The translations under genes and the position numbers were made by a program. From Rhineura floridana (Eukaryota > Chordata > Lepidosauria > Squamata > Rhineuridae), in NCBI RefSeq assembly GCF_030035675.1, contig NC_084483.1:186001-250000 (forward strand): a DNA stretch of 64,000 nucleotides, read 5' to 3'. The notes under the pieces were generated by a model. It ran no database searches and was not told the origin of the DNA. It saw only the letters and a list, made by a program, of their open reading frames with translations. Positions 1-9,600 of this stretch are shown here, piece after piece. How positions within the stretch are numbered: position 1 is the first letter of the stretch; each line of letters opens with the position of its first letter.

Positions 1-421
1 TATCTTACTAGACAATAATCTTTAAGAGAAATATGCAGACAAAAGAAAAGCCATTAAAAAGTTAGGAATGGTAATAAAGTTCCTGCTGGGCGTCTCCTGG
101 GAGGAAGGGCAGGATATAAATCAAATAATAAAGTTAGGTATAACCATCAATATCAACAGTTAAGAGGCGGCTCACAAGCGTTTAGAGATGCATCTCCCTG
201 TAGTAAATAGCAAAAATTGCATCTAAGCCTATTTTTCCTCCTATTGTACAGGTACTATTATGCCTAACCTCTATTATAATTTCTAATTATCAAAGCCATA
301 GGTGATGATTCCCGATAACAAGCCATCAGAAATATAGTAGTGTCAAGTCAGTAGAACTGAAGCCAGCTACAGCCATAAGACAAGGAAGACTTAATTCAGA
401 CTTTTTATTAGTGAGGCTTAC
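1..421 (-). other. PNO1 last intron, 5' part
   Basis: AT-rich sequence downstream of the exon 6 donor on the minus strand. No match to the expected final PNO1 exon, no open frame of note and no recognised repeat. Confidence 0.6.
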
Positions 422-492
422 CTAAAATGAGGTTGCAAATTGCTGTTCGTGCCATTTTAATATTCTGGAAAGACCCCAAAATATGTACTTTC
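422..492 (-). CDS. PNO1: PNO1 coding exon 6
   Basis: 71 nt encoding [20 protein letters not shown] then LIL and the first base of Gly. ATAG acceptor and GTAAGC donor. The following exon is not in the window. Confidence 0.93.
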
Positions 493-3400
493 CTATAATT
501 AAAAGAGGTTTTATTTTACACATGAAACTTATATTTAAGAATATTTGACTAATATGTGAAAGGATTCCTTTTACTGACCCACAAGGACCCAACACTCTTG
601 TTTAGAACTTCTTAATTTGTTAGATTAAGTACTTGGTTGAATTCTACTTTCACAAGAAGAGATTGCAGCCGTCAATAAAGATGCTTCACCTTTACAAATC
701 CTAAGCATTAAAAGTAGCCGTGGCATTGTACCAACTTCATCTTCTTGATTTCAGATCCACTTTGCTGCATTGCACCATCTAACATAGTACACTGGGTAGT
801 TCAAGAACACATATTAATTGGGGCTAATTCATTCTTCACTTATCTCCTGTGACTGCAACCTATTAGGTATAATTCCCACAAGACAACCTATACAGATACC
901 GGAAATCACTGAGTCAATACAATATACCAAGGCGTCATCAATTGCCTTCTAAATGATGCAGGCATGCCTATTCACTGTCTAAAGCTGGAAGACATCTTAC
1001 CATTGTTCTCCCAATATTTGTTGACCTAATAAAGCCACAATATTCTTTTTACAATACAGTGGTATGTACTGGATTCCATTGTTTTTGGCCTATCAGCCCA
1101 TTTCTAATATTATAATTTGTACTTTTGGATATTACTTACAGAATTCATTCAAGTGCTCCTACATGGATCCATTTCAATCTACACAGCTCACAGATTTGAA
1201 TTTGATCAAAAAATTCAACAATAGCTTTTTTGTTGCGTGTGTGTGGATGGGGGTCCCTCTACAATCACTTTTTAAAAGTCTATCCAGACATAATGCATTG
1301 AAAGCAGGTCTTTATTAAAAGCACACCAAATTACACTCAATATTCACACCACAGGGAAAAACACAGACTATATTATACTTACGAGTCTGCAAGAACTACT
1401 CGTGTTCTTGTTACATTTTCAATAGTGAATTTTGTTTTTCCACCTTTCCCAGCAATTCTTCCTATTGCTCTAGAAAGATGGTCTCCTTTTAATGGCTTGA
1501 CTAAAGAGAAAAGTCAGTGTTACTTCATCATCATATTTCCAGCCTAATCCTAAATATGTTTATTTCGGGCCCATGAGAGAACCTGGTAATTGTACAACTC
1601 CTAATGCAGAGTAGGGGTGCACTTAGTTAATCTCTTTAATAAGAGGTTACCGAGAATCATTTTAAATGTTTATTCCAAAATGAATCATCAAGTTTAATGG
1701 GTCTTACAGGAACTTAAGAATACTGAGGACTGTAGATTTAAATGTTCATAGAGAAAACAGTAGTATTCATTGCTAGTCCTACTCAGAGTATTCCTGTTGA
1801 AGTTAATAGACATGACTAACAGGGTCATTAATTTCAGTTCGTCTATTCTGAATAGAACTTAGCTGGATACAACTCCATACGATCCTGCCATGCAGAAAAA
1901 GCTTGCACATCTTGGCTGAATTGTAATGAAAGCAGAAATTATCATAGCACCCCCCCTTTAGTTAACAAACCGTAATAACTTGTACAGCAGCAGAATGTAA
2001 ATGCAGAAGTGCTTCAGTTTTTCTAGTTTGCTTTAAAGACGGTGTAAAAAGCTCAACAAATAAAGTTTGACAGTGTTGGAATCCATTACTAATACCTCCC
2101 TGTGGATTGTCTGCAAATCTAGTTTATGAAGTTAAATGACAAGGATGTTATTATCCTTTGGCAAAATTAAGACTGTATTTTGATTTTTATTTGATGTGCT
2201 TCAAAGCCCAGAAAGAGAATTATTAAAAATGTTTAATTGGAAGATCAGGCCACTAAATTTTGATAGGTCAGTCAACAAGTATTGGTTTACAGAAATACCC
2301 CGCATTAATGTATGCAATGGGTACAGAGCGAGTATGTAAACGAAAATGTACTTAAAGCACTACATTTTTTCACTTGTGCCGCCACTGTGCCACCTCTCCT
2401 TCACGCGGAGCCTCAAAGACCTGCGCTAAAGCCTTTGCTGTTGCGCGGTCACGCCTCCCAGCTGATTCGTGGTCATGCGATCGCATCTCTTTCCACCCCC
2501 CCACGCACCGAAAGAACAGGCCACAACCGAAGGTTAAGTGTCCGTTCTTGCAAAGCGAGCGTACGTAAATGGGACTGGTGCTACTGTAAGTATGTCTGTA
2601 CTCGCGAGTGTCCGTAAAGTGAAGGTCCGTATAGCGGGGTATTCCTGTAATCTAAAAGGCAGATTTCAGACTGAAAGTTGTGGGCACACTGGTTTTGAGG
2701 TAATTTTGTTTATGGGTTTTGTAACAGGAAAGGAAAATCAATGTTAAAATAAAAGGCTGTTTTTAATAATGAGCAACAGCTTTTCTTAATTAAGTTTTTA
2801 CACATCCCTCAACTGAAAAATGTACTTCTACTCAAGCTTTGATACTACAAGACCCTAAAAATGGAATACTCACCATCTGTTACTTCAAAGGATTCCAGAA
2901 AAAGGTCATCTAATCTGACGAGAGCAAGTGCATCCTAGAAGAGAGTCATGCAACTTAACTTTGCATTACAAACAAAAAATGCATATGAAAAGGATAGTAA
3001 TCTTATAGACCAGGCATGGGAAGCTTCGTAGCCAGCTGGTCCCAGGAGAAAGTTGATCTGATCAGCAGTAACTTCAAGCCCCGCTTGGCCAGGCTTGACT
3101 TCTCCTTTGTAAAGCAGCTGCAGTGGGTCATCTGATGTCATAGTGATATTGATATAAGGTGATGAGTGGGTCACCTGCCTGCCTGTCAGTCTGTCAAAAT
3201 GGATCATGAAGGTTGGAACCCAGGATATATATCGCAAGATCCTTTATCACAGCAGCATGTGAGACAGGACTTCCCCTTCCTGCAGCCCACACACCCAATC
3301 TGTTCCAGGGGTTCCTTAATCCTTAAGCAGCTTTGGGGGAGGGCACATTGATCTCACATTTTAATGAAGTAATCAAAAACAAATAAAACTCACCTCAACT

Positions 3401-5746
3401 TGAAATCCAAGTATAAAAGCTTTCACAAAATCAGCTGCTTTTGTCAAAGCAGTTATGTCTTTCGTTTCTTTACAAGTCTAGAAGAGAAAAAAAGTTGTAA
3501 CTTTGGGTGGTCCAGCCTTGGAAGAGTCACCCAGAAGATTAAAGCCTGCAATCAGGCACATATCTATCACAAGCGGCTCTTCTATATCCTTGTTCTGCTT
3601 AGTTCTAAACATTAACTTTTGTGCTTCCATTAACACAAAGTGTTTATGCTGCTATCTGTTCCTACAGAAGCATATTCTGAATGGTCAAATTCAGGTCAAA
3701 ATTTTATCTGTTCCTAAATCTGTTTTGTGTTCACTCTTACAAATACACTCCATGTGCCCATGCTGACCAGAAAAATGAATTAGTAAAGTAATTTTAGACA
3801 GTTTATGCAGTACTAAGACTCGGATCTAAATTGCAGTATCTTCATATTACTAAGAAATAAGTCGGTAGCAGTCAGGTCCTCCTCCTGAGATTAAATAGAA
3901 CTACCAGAGCACTCTGGACAAGATTTATTTACCAGCCTCGATGACTACTCTGCCACAGTGGCAATGGCAATTCAAATAAAACAACAAATACATATTTGTA
4001 TTAGTTTCAATTGTTTTTGCCTACCACCATGCAAGCTGTACTTGGGAATCTGGATGACTACTTGCCATCCAGGCCGAATGGATTGGGCTCGTGGGAGTTG
4101 TAGTTCAAAAAAGTAACTTTTCCAAGCTCTGGATTCACATGGTGGTGATGAAATGCCTTGTGCTACCATTTTACTACAGTAAATTTGTTATTACTAGTTA
4201 ATATACATTTGCCATTTATGAAGGAGTCTGAGTCGGTACATTTCTACCGACTCTTGACTCCACCCAAAATTGCTCCTGACTCCGACTCCACAGCCCTGCT
4301 CACCACTCATGGATTATCTGGCGAAAACAAGCAACGATTGCTGGTTCTCACATAATGCTCAGCCAGTGCTCTAGTTCTTGTCCTTGTGTGACAAAAGGAA
4401 GGAGAGGGGGAGGCATGAATGAGCAATGTGCACCAGCACGCTCCCTATTCATGATGGCTTACTATTACATGTGACCTGGAACAACAGATCTTATAACTCA
4501 CCTTTATCTCTACATTTCTTGTTTTTAAATTAAACCTAATTTGAAGCTGCAAGTGTTCTACAATAGGCGTAAAAATTTTCATCCAGTTCTCTTTCAAAGG
4601 TGTGTATCTGTTTGCCGGTACAGGAATTTTCCTCATATCTTTTCCACCCTATATAGAAATAAAATGCTGGTTTTAAATTTTATTATATTAACTATTTTTT
4701 TAAAAAAGGCATGTTTTAAAAGGCATCCTATGAATTCCTCCATAAATAAAGACAATTTCTTTGCATCAGAACCTGAACTGCTTGGCAAAGTATGATCTAC
4801 CTTCAGTAACATTACAAAAATCATGGCAGGCATAAATACTAGTAAGCCCAATTTTCATATTTTTGCTAGAAAGTGTTACTTAAGTCAGAAAGATTTTTTG
4901 TTGTGTTTTTGCTCAGAATTTATATCTATGTACCTATGCTGGCCTAATTTAAAACATGAACGTTCAATTCTACCACACACATATATAGGAAAAGACATCC
5001 TACAAAAGTATATCCTGGAAGAAACAAAACTTCAGAAAAATCAGGCAGAGCAAGAAACTCAGCTGTGAAGCACAAATTTAAGAGTAAAGGTGGTAAATGC
5101 TTCCCCTGCTTCTAACTTGCAATCACCTTTCTGGAATACCTATACACTGCATGCTGAATTTTCAACCACTGGAAGGAAATTTTCAACCAAGATCGCTATT
5201 GCATGAGATTAATGCAGAAGAGAGAAGTTAGAATAATTGTATAAATCTACCCATGGATTTAAGCTGCGATCAAAAACCTGCACTGGGCATAGTGGAAGTG
5301 TTATCAGAATAGAGAACCAAACTACAGGTGATCGCAGATCCCCGACAAATACGCCGGTATGATACACGTGCCTGTAGGACTTCAAAACATAACGCGTGTA
5401 GTCCTCAAATGGCTGAGAAAAGATAAAAATGTGCTATGTAAGTTAGCAGCAGTAGGTACTGCCAGGGTCAGATTCTCTTTCGATACTTTCCCCATCTCAC
5501 AGAGGTGTGCCAGAAGTAACCGGGATGACTCACCCCGAGAGCTTCCCCGCGAAGAGGTGGAAAATCAGGCCGCTTCCTGGGCAAAGGCCCCTCACCAGTC
5601 TCCATGGGACCCTCCCGTCGCTCGCCTGTTCGTCTCTTCCGCTTGCGGACGCTAGCGAAGCCCTCGCCGTCCCCACCTTCGCTGGCAGCCCGAGTTCCCA
5701 TCGCCACAGGAGGCAACGGGAGCGCGCCCTCCCTCGTCCCCTCCAT
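422..5746 (-). CDS. PNO1: PNO1, KH-domain ribosome assembly factor (exons 1-6; last exon off window)
   Basis: PNO1 (yeast Dim2/Rrp20) is the RNA-binding partner of the NOB1 endonuclease on pre-40S particles and is needed for 18S rRNA 3'-end maturation in nucleolus, nucleoplasm and cytoplasm. Six exons are read from protein similarity and GT/AG sites: 5534-5746, 4502-4648, 3394-3477, 2874-2934, 1383-1500 and 422-492, with compatible phases throughout. Exon 1 is the variable, charged N-terminus ending in a KRPDFPPL motif. Exon 2 carries the family signature [20 protein letters not shown]. Exon 5 holds the KH-type loop [16 protein letters not shown]. About 231 codons are present against 252 aa in human; the missing C-terminal piece (normally GNPPSKVYGN..RSADRF) was not found in 1-421. 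The start ATG at 5746 lies in a CpG island, head to head with WDR92. Gene identity is near certain; exact ends of single exons may shift by a base or two. Confidence 0.95.
1383..1500 (-). CDS. PNO1: PNO1 coding exon 5 (KH GxxG loop)
   Basis: 118 nt, phase 1 in and 2 out. It encodes [20 protein letters not shown] followed by [18 protein letters not shown]. The GKGG loop is the RNA-binding turn of the KH fold. TTTAG acceptor and GTAAGT donor. Confidence 0.94.
2290..2647. mobile_element. Tigger/pogo-like MITE, copy 1, in PNO1 intron 4
   Basis: A 358-bp element flanked by TA on both sides. It has inverted ends of about 15 bp (CAGAAATACCCCGC at the left; CAGGAATACCCCGC reading in from the right). 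The interior is about 75% similar by eye to the element at 17527-17899, in the opposite orientation, and is notably rich in CpG. TA duplication plus a CAGG.ATACC end is the pattern of Tc1/mariner-type Tigger elements. No transposase is encoded; the open frames inside are incidental. Confidence 0.7.
2874..2934 (-). CDS. PNO1: PNO1 coding exon 4
   Basis: 61 nt encoding [20 protein letters not shown] plus one base of the next codon (GTC, Val, completed by exon 5). TCTAG acceptor and GTGAGT donor are present. Confidence 0.94.
3394..3477 (-). CDS. PNO1: PNO1 coding exon 3
   Basis: 28 codons, [28 protein letters not shown] (interrupted by nothing), between a TCTAG acceptor and a GTGAGT donor. Nearly identical to the human segment. 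Confidence 0.94.
4075..4141. mobile_element. Half copy of hAT-like palindromic MITE (family A)
   Basis: Only the right half is recognisable: GGGAGTTGTAGTTCAAAAAA then GTAACTTTTCCAAGCTCTG. It is the same right arm as the full copies at 6036-6152 and 29720-29836. Confidence 0.65.
4225..4300. repeat. Dispersed repeat rich in ACTCCGACTCC motifs
   Basis: The sequence runs GAGTCTGAGTCGGTACATTT..CCGACTCTTGACTCCACC..CTGACTCCGACTCCACAG, partly self-complementary around GAGTCGG/CCGACTC. It resembles a widespread reptile short repeat; its class is not certain. Confidence 0.45.
4502..4648 (-). CDS. PNO1: PNO1 coding exon 2
   Basis: 49 codons between a TATAG acceptor and a GTGAGT donor. It encodes the strongly conserved [38 protein letters not shown] block at the start of the KH region. 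Confidence 0.95.
5534..5746 (-). CDS. PNO1: PNO1 coding exon 1
   Basis: 71 codons from ATG to a GTGAGT donor, phase 0. It is rich in Arg, Glu and Gly and ends in [15 protein letters not shown], matching the poorly conserved N-terminal tail and its conserved KRP.FPPL motif. Confidence 0.88.
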
Positions 5747-5843
5747 GCTTTACTCCTCCGCACGAGCCTTCCTACTTCACGCACACGCCGAAAGGAAGAG
5801 GCGGGGTCACCTAGCGGACGCCCTCATAAACTCATCGTTCCCG

Positions 5844-5851
5844 TGACGTCA
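5844..5851. promoter_or_regulatory. Consensus CRE, TGACGTCA
   Basis: A perfect palindromic cAMP-response element followed at once by CTTCC, an ETS-type core. It is about 95 bp upstream of the PNO1 start codon, a typical place for a core-promoter CREB/ATF site in a housekeeping gene. Confidence 0.6.
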
Positions 5852-6035
5852 CTTCCAACAACAACGCTAGGCCTCTCTTCCCACTCTATGGTTATGCACC
5901 CTCTCTTTCCCTTATCTCCATAGACATAACAAAAGCTGTAGACTTAGTCCCTACGCCGATTCAATCGACGTGACTTGTAAAAGACGGGCTATACCGCGGT
6001 GGTTTATTTCAATATTATTTCAATATTATTTCACA

Positions 6036-6152
6036 CAGAGCTTGGAAAACTTACTTTTTTAAAAACTACAACTCCCATCAGCCCCAGCCAGCATAGCTAC
6101 TGGATTGGGCTGATGGGAGTTGTAGTTCAAAAAGTAACTTTTCCAAGCTCTG
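6036..6152. mobile_element. hAT-like palindromic MITE, family A
   Basis: 117 bp with about 50-bp inverted arms: CAGAGCTTGGAAAACTTACT.. and ..AAGTAACTTTTCCAAGCTCTG, with ACTACAACTCCCATCAGCCC facing GGGCTGATGGGAGTTGTAGT. The flanks ATTTCACA (6028-6035) and ATTTCACG (6153-6160) match at 7 of 8 bases, the 8-bp duplication expected of hAT transposition. No coding capacity. It could fold into one near-perfect hairpin. Confidence 0.82.
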
Positions 6153-6160
6153 ATTTCACG

Positions 6161-6285
6161 CAATGTTGGGGGAACCTGTGGCCCTTCCGCTGTTAATGTG
6201 CCACAATTCCCATCAGCCAGGGCTATTGATCACGCTCGCGATGGCTGATGGGTGTTGGAGTCCAACGATAGCTGGAGAGCTACTC
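6161..6285. mobile_element. hAT-like palindromic MITE, family B (diverged), abutting family A copy
   Basis: Starts CAATGTTGGGGGAACCTGTGG, has CAATTCCCATCAGCCAGGGCT facing GATGGCTGATGGGTGTTGGA, and fades out near 6285. It belongs with the copies at 9732, 37804 and 51045. It begins right after the 8-bp duplication of the neighbouring family A copy. Confidence 0.6.
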
Positions 6286-6470
6286 CTGAGTGAAAGATTG
6301 GGACCGTCGAGCACTACTTTTCCTGATTCTGTTTAGCCAAGTTGGGACGGGGGCGCTGCGGGTGTAGAGGAGCTTCATCTCTATGGTTCGGCCCCTCGGA
6401 TGTTTTGGTTGTAACAGCAGCAGCGCGTGCGCCCAGGAGGAGCCGTTGGGCTCGAGGCAGTGCCGTCGTC

Positions 6471-6665
6471 ATGTCGGCGGCGAGAGGCTGCCTGGAGAAG
6501 CCGCAGATCATCGCGCACACGCAGCAGGGCTTGAGCCACACGGTCTTCGACTGCAAGTGGGTGCCCTGCAGCGCCCGCCTCGTCTGCCTGGGCAGCTTCC
6601 CGCGCGGCACCGGCGTCATCCAGCTGTATGAGCTGCAGGGCGGCAGCCTCAACCTTCTCCGCGAG
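6471..6665 (+). CDS. WDR92: WDR92 coding exon 1
   Basis: 65 codons from ATG to ..LNLLRE, donor GTGAGC. GC-rich, unlike the later exons, because it lies in the CpG island. Confidence 0.95.
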
Positions 6666-9600
6666 GTGAGCGAGTCTCGGGCTGTGCCTTCCTCTCTTCG
6701 CTGCCCTCCGCTTGTCCCCAGGAGTTCGTGTGTTGGAGCGAGGGAGAGCGAGCGGAAAGGCACGCAGCTCTTTCAAAAGAATAAAGGGGCTGACAGCGCG
6801 CCTTTACTCGGGAGTAAGTCCCGTTGAGTTCAGCGAGACTTGTTCCCAGGCGAACTGCAGCCGTCCCGTCGGCTGGTGAAAAGGGATCAGAGGATGTAAT
6901 TAGGCAGCCCGAGCTTCCACACTAAACTCTCCAGATTGCATCGCTTTGCGTATGGCGCTCCTATTTGCAGGACTCATAACTTGGAGCTGCTGCTGTATGG
7001 TTATGGCGAGGGGCTCCGCTGAAACTAGAGACAAAAGGGACAGAGGGATCCCTCCCTCAGACCCCACGCCGTGTTCCAGAGTCAGAATGCTTCCTGCTCA
7101 GTGTGTGAGGTTCCCGTTGTTTCCCTAGAATGTATGTCCCAAATCTATTCTTTAAAACTACAGAATTTAAGAACTATGCTGATTTCTGCTTGAGGAACAA
7201 AACTTAAGCCACCGTCCTGTTTCATAAAAATTATATTGACTTAACTTTTTAACTAGTGGGAAAGACAGCATATAATTTTCAACTCAGACTTTTAAAAACT
7301 GGGTGCAACGTTGGTTTCTCATTTCATCTTGTGTCTTTCAATAGTTTGTGGCTTTTCACTCATTTATATGGTATCTTTAATTTTAATTTTGTGCATTATC
7401 AGAAGGCTGTTGCTACTGCGGTACTCGTTGTGCCTTATTCTCTGAAATTGTACAAAATCTGACCAGTACAGTATTCATCACATGATGTTCAGTTTGCAGC
7501 TATAAGGTTTATATGGTGTTGTCTCTAGTTATAGGATAGGATTATCTGATTTTGAACTCGCAGTGCATTAGCCAGTTTTGAAACCATGGAAAATTGTGGA
7601 CCTTTAATGTGCAAACGCTGCATGTTTGTGAGTAGTTATTCTGTGCCTTTCACACTTCAGCTATACAAAATTGTCTTGGTCATCTATCATGTGCCAAAAA
7701 GATACAATTTTTGTCATATCTTAAGTATAAGTGTGCAATAAATCTTCTTGAAAGTTGGAATGCCATCCTTCAGTTTTCCATTCTGTATGGGGGGATGTTA
7801 TCTATTGGGTTGGGGAACAGTGGCTGACTATGTGTTATGTCAAGTAGCTTCTTCATAATCATAATCACTGTTGTATTTCTATAGTGCTTTTTGGCCAAGG
7901 CCCCCCAAAGCGGTGAACAGATTAATACAAGTTCTTCAGCTATCACAAAATACAGACACAGTTTGTGTACTCAAAGGCCAGCCCCTTTGGGACAGATTTC
8001 CATGGAAGATTTCAGTTTTAACATTTAGTGAGGAAGATTGCTTTTTAGTGAACTGAAGTCATGTAAGCATATCTCAGATCAGGATTAAATAACAGACACA
8101 TGTAATGCATTCATGCCATGTAATGTTTGTTCTGCTCAGCATTTGGAAAGCTAACGTTCAAGAATCAAACACTGTTTAGAAACAAGCAATGATGAGAAGT
8201 GCCATGCGGATCACCATGGTGATAGCCGTTATCTTTCCTTGTACACACAGCACATGGCTTCCCACTGAGTGCCGGTTGCTGTGGTTGCAGAAGAATACAA
8301 CACATTGGCCTTATCAAGCATTGAGGAGAATGGAGTGGAAGCCTTTCCTATCAGATAGATTGACTTCACATAACTGGCCAGCCGGTCATGAGATCTTCTT
8401 AATGAATAATTACTCCACTCCTTTCTACTGCTGTGAGAACAAAATTGTTTTGTTTTAGTATTGCTTTTTGGTGACTAGCAACTTATTTACAGTACTAGTA
8501 TAAGCATAGGGTTTTATCCACTGAATTTGGCCTGTTAGTGCAAGGACTTTGGTCTGCAACAGGATTTCCTCTCTCTCTGCACCCCCCATCTGTTCTGTGA
8601 TTTCCCCCAATCCACCAGAACAGATGGGGAGGGGGTGACGGGAGGAAGAGAAAGTCCAGTTGAGCAGCCTGAAGTCCTTGGACTAATGGGACAATTTCAC
8701 TGGATTTTAAAATCATCTGATTTTAATTTTACAGTCCTCTCCCAAACCATATTATCAGATAAATAATGCTGGTTCTGATAGTTAACATATTAAAATTATG
8801 AAGAAGGGAAGGAGAAAATGGGAGGCAGTATTCAAGAAAGAATAGATAGGTGTATCACAATTTTTTGTCAGAAGTTTCTCGTTTACAACACAGCTTACAC
8901 TTTTGGCTAATAGTGTTCTAGAAATAAAAAACTAATAGTGCATTGCAGCAATACTACCTGCTAACATACAAAAATTATTTCATTTATTTTCTGTTTATTT
9001 TCATATTGAGGACATTGTTAAATTTGGGATGTACCAAAACAAGTAGGAATGTCCACTGTAAACAGTGGAGGCTATCTGGAGGCCAATAGGACTTAGTGGA
9101 AACTGCATTCCCTTTTAGGATCCCTTGCATTTTTTCCAGCTTGCATTTCTTTTGGTGGAGCCCTGTCATGTCACGTGGCATTTACAGCTCCCATTATTTC
9201 CTATAGGCCTTTAAGGAGCTCCCATTCTTTGCAGTGGGCGTTTTTGTCATTCATTTTAGTACATCCCATGAAACTTACGTTACCAAACTTATTTTTTTCT
9301 GGTTGGGATAAATTTGAATATCAGTCATCTTTAATTAGGTGGCATCCTTCTTAGATGTGCAGATGTATGTGGCTGGTTAGCAAGACAGAAATAAATACAG
9401 TTATTTGGAAAGCAGCAGCATTGGAAAAGCATATTCTTGGTATCTCTTTTGTTCCAGTTGCTGCAACTGAGAAGATTTTTAGTTGCTATCTACTCTCAGT
9501 TTGCAAACAATACAAAGATTTATTTATTTATTTATTTATTACATTTATACCCCTCCTTTATTTTCATCATAGAAACCCAAGGAGGCTTACTGACTAGGCT

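Larger units (their letters stand above)
5747..6470. promoter_or_regulatory. Bidirectional CpG-island promoter of PNO1 and WDR92
   Basis: The start codons of PNO1 (minus, 5746) and WDR92 (plus, 6471) are 724 bp apart. CpG density is high on both flanks (about 5480-5850 and 6290-6680) and drops in the middle, where two palindromic MITEs sit (6036-6285). No TATA box was seen next to either start. The same head-to-head pair occurs in human, so the shared promoter predates the MITE insertions. Confidence 0.75.

Noticed and set aside
1-421. Search for the final PNO1 exon
   Set aside because: No minus-strand text resembling GNPPSKVYGN..SADRF; it must lie outside the window.
2312-2747. Open frames within the 2.3-2.7 kb region
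   Set aside because: They fall in a noncoding MITE; the related copy at 17.5 kb does not keep the same protein.
5507-5923. Plus-strand 138-codon frame in the PNO1 promoter region
   Set aside because: It lies opposite PNO1 exon 1 in GC-rich sequence; low-complexity translation, no similarity.
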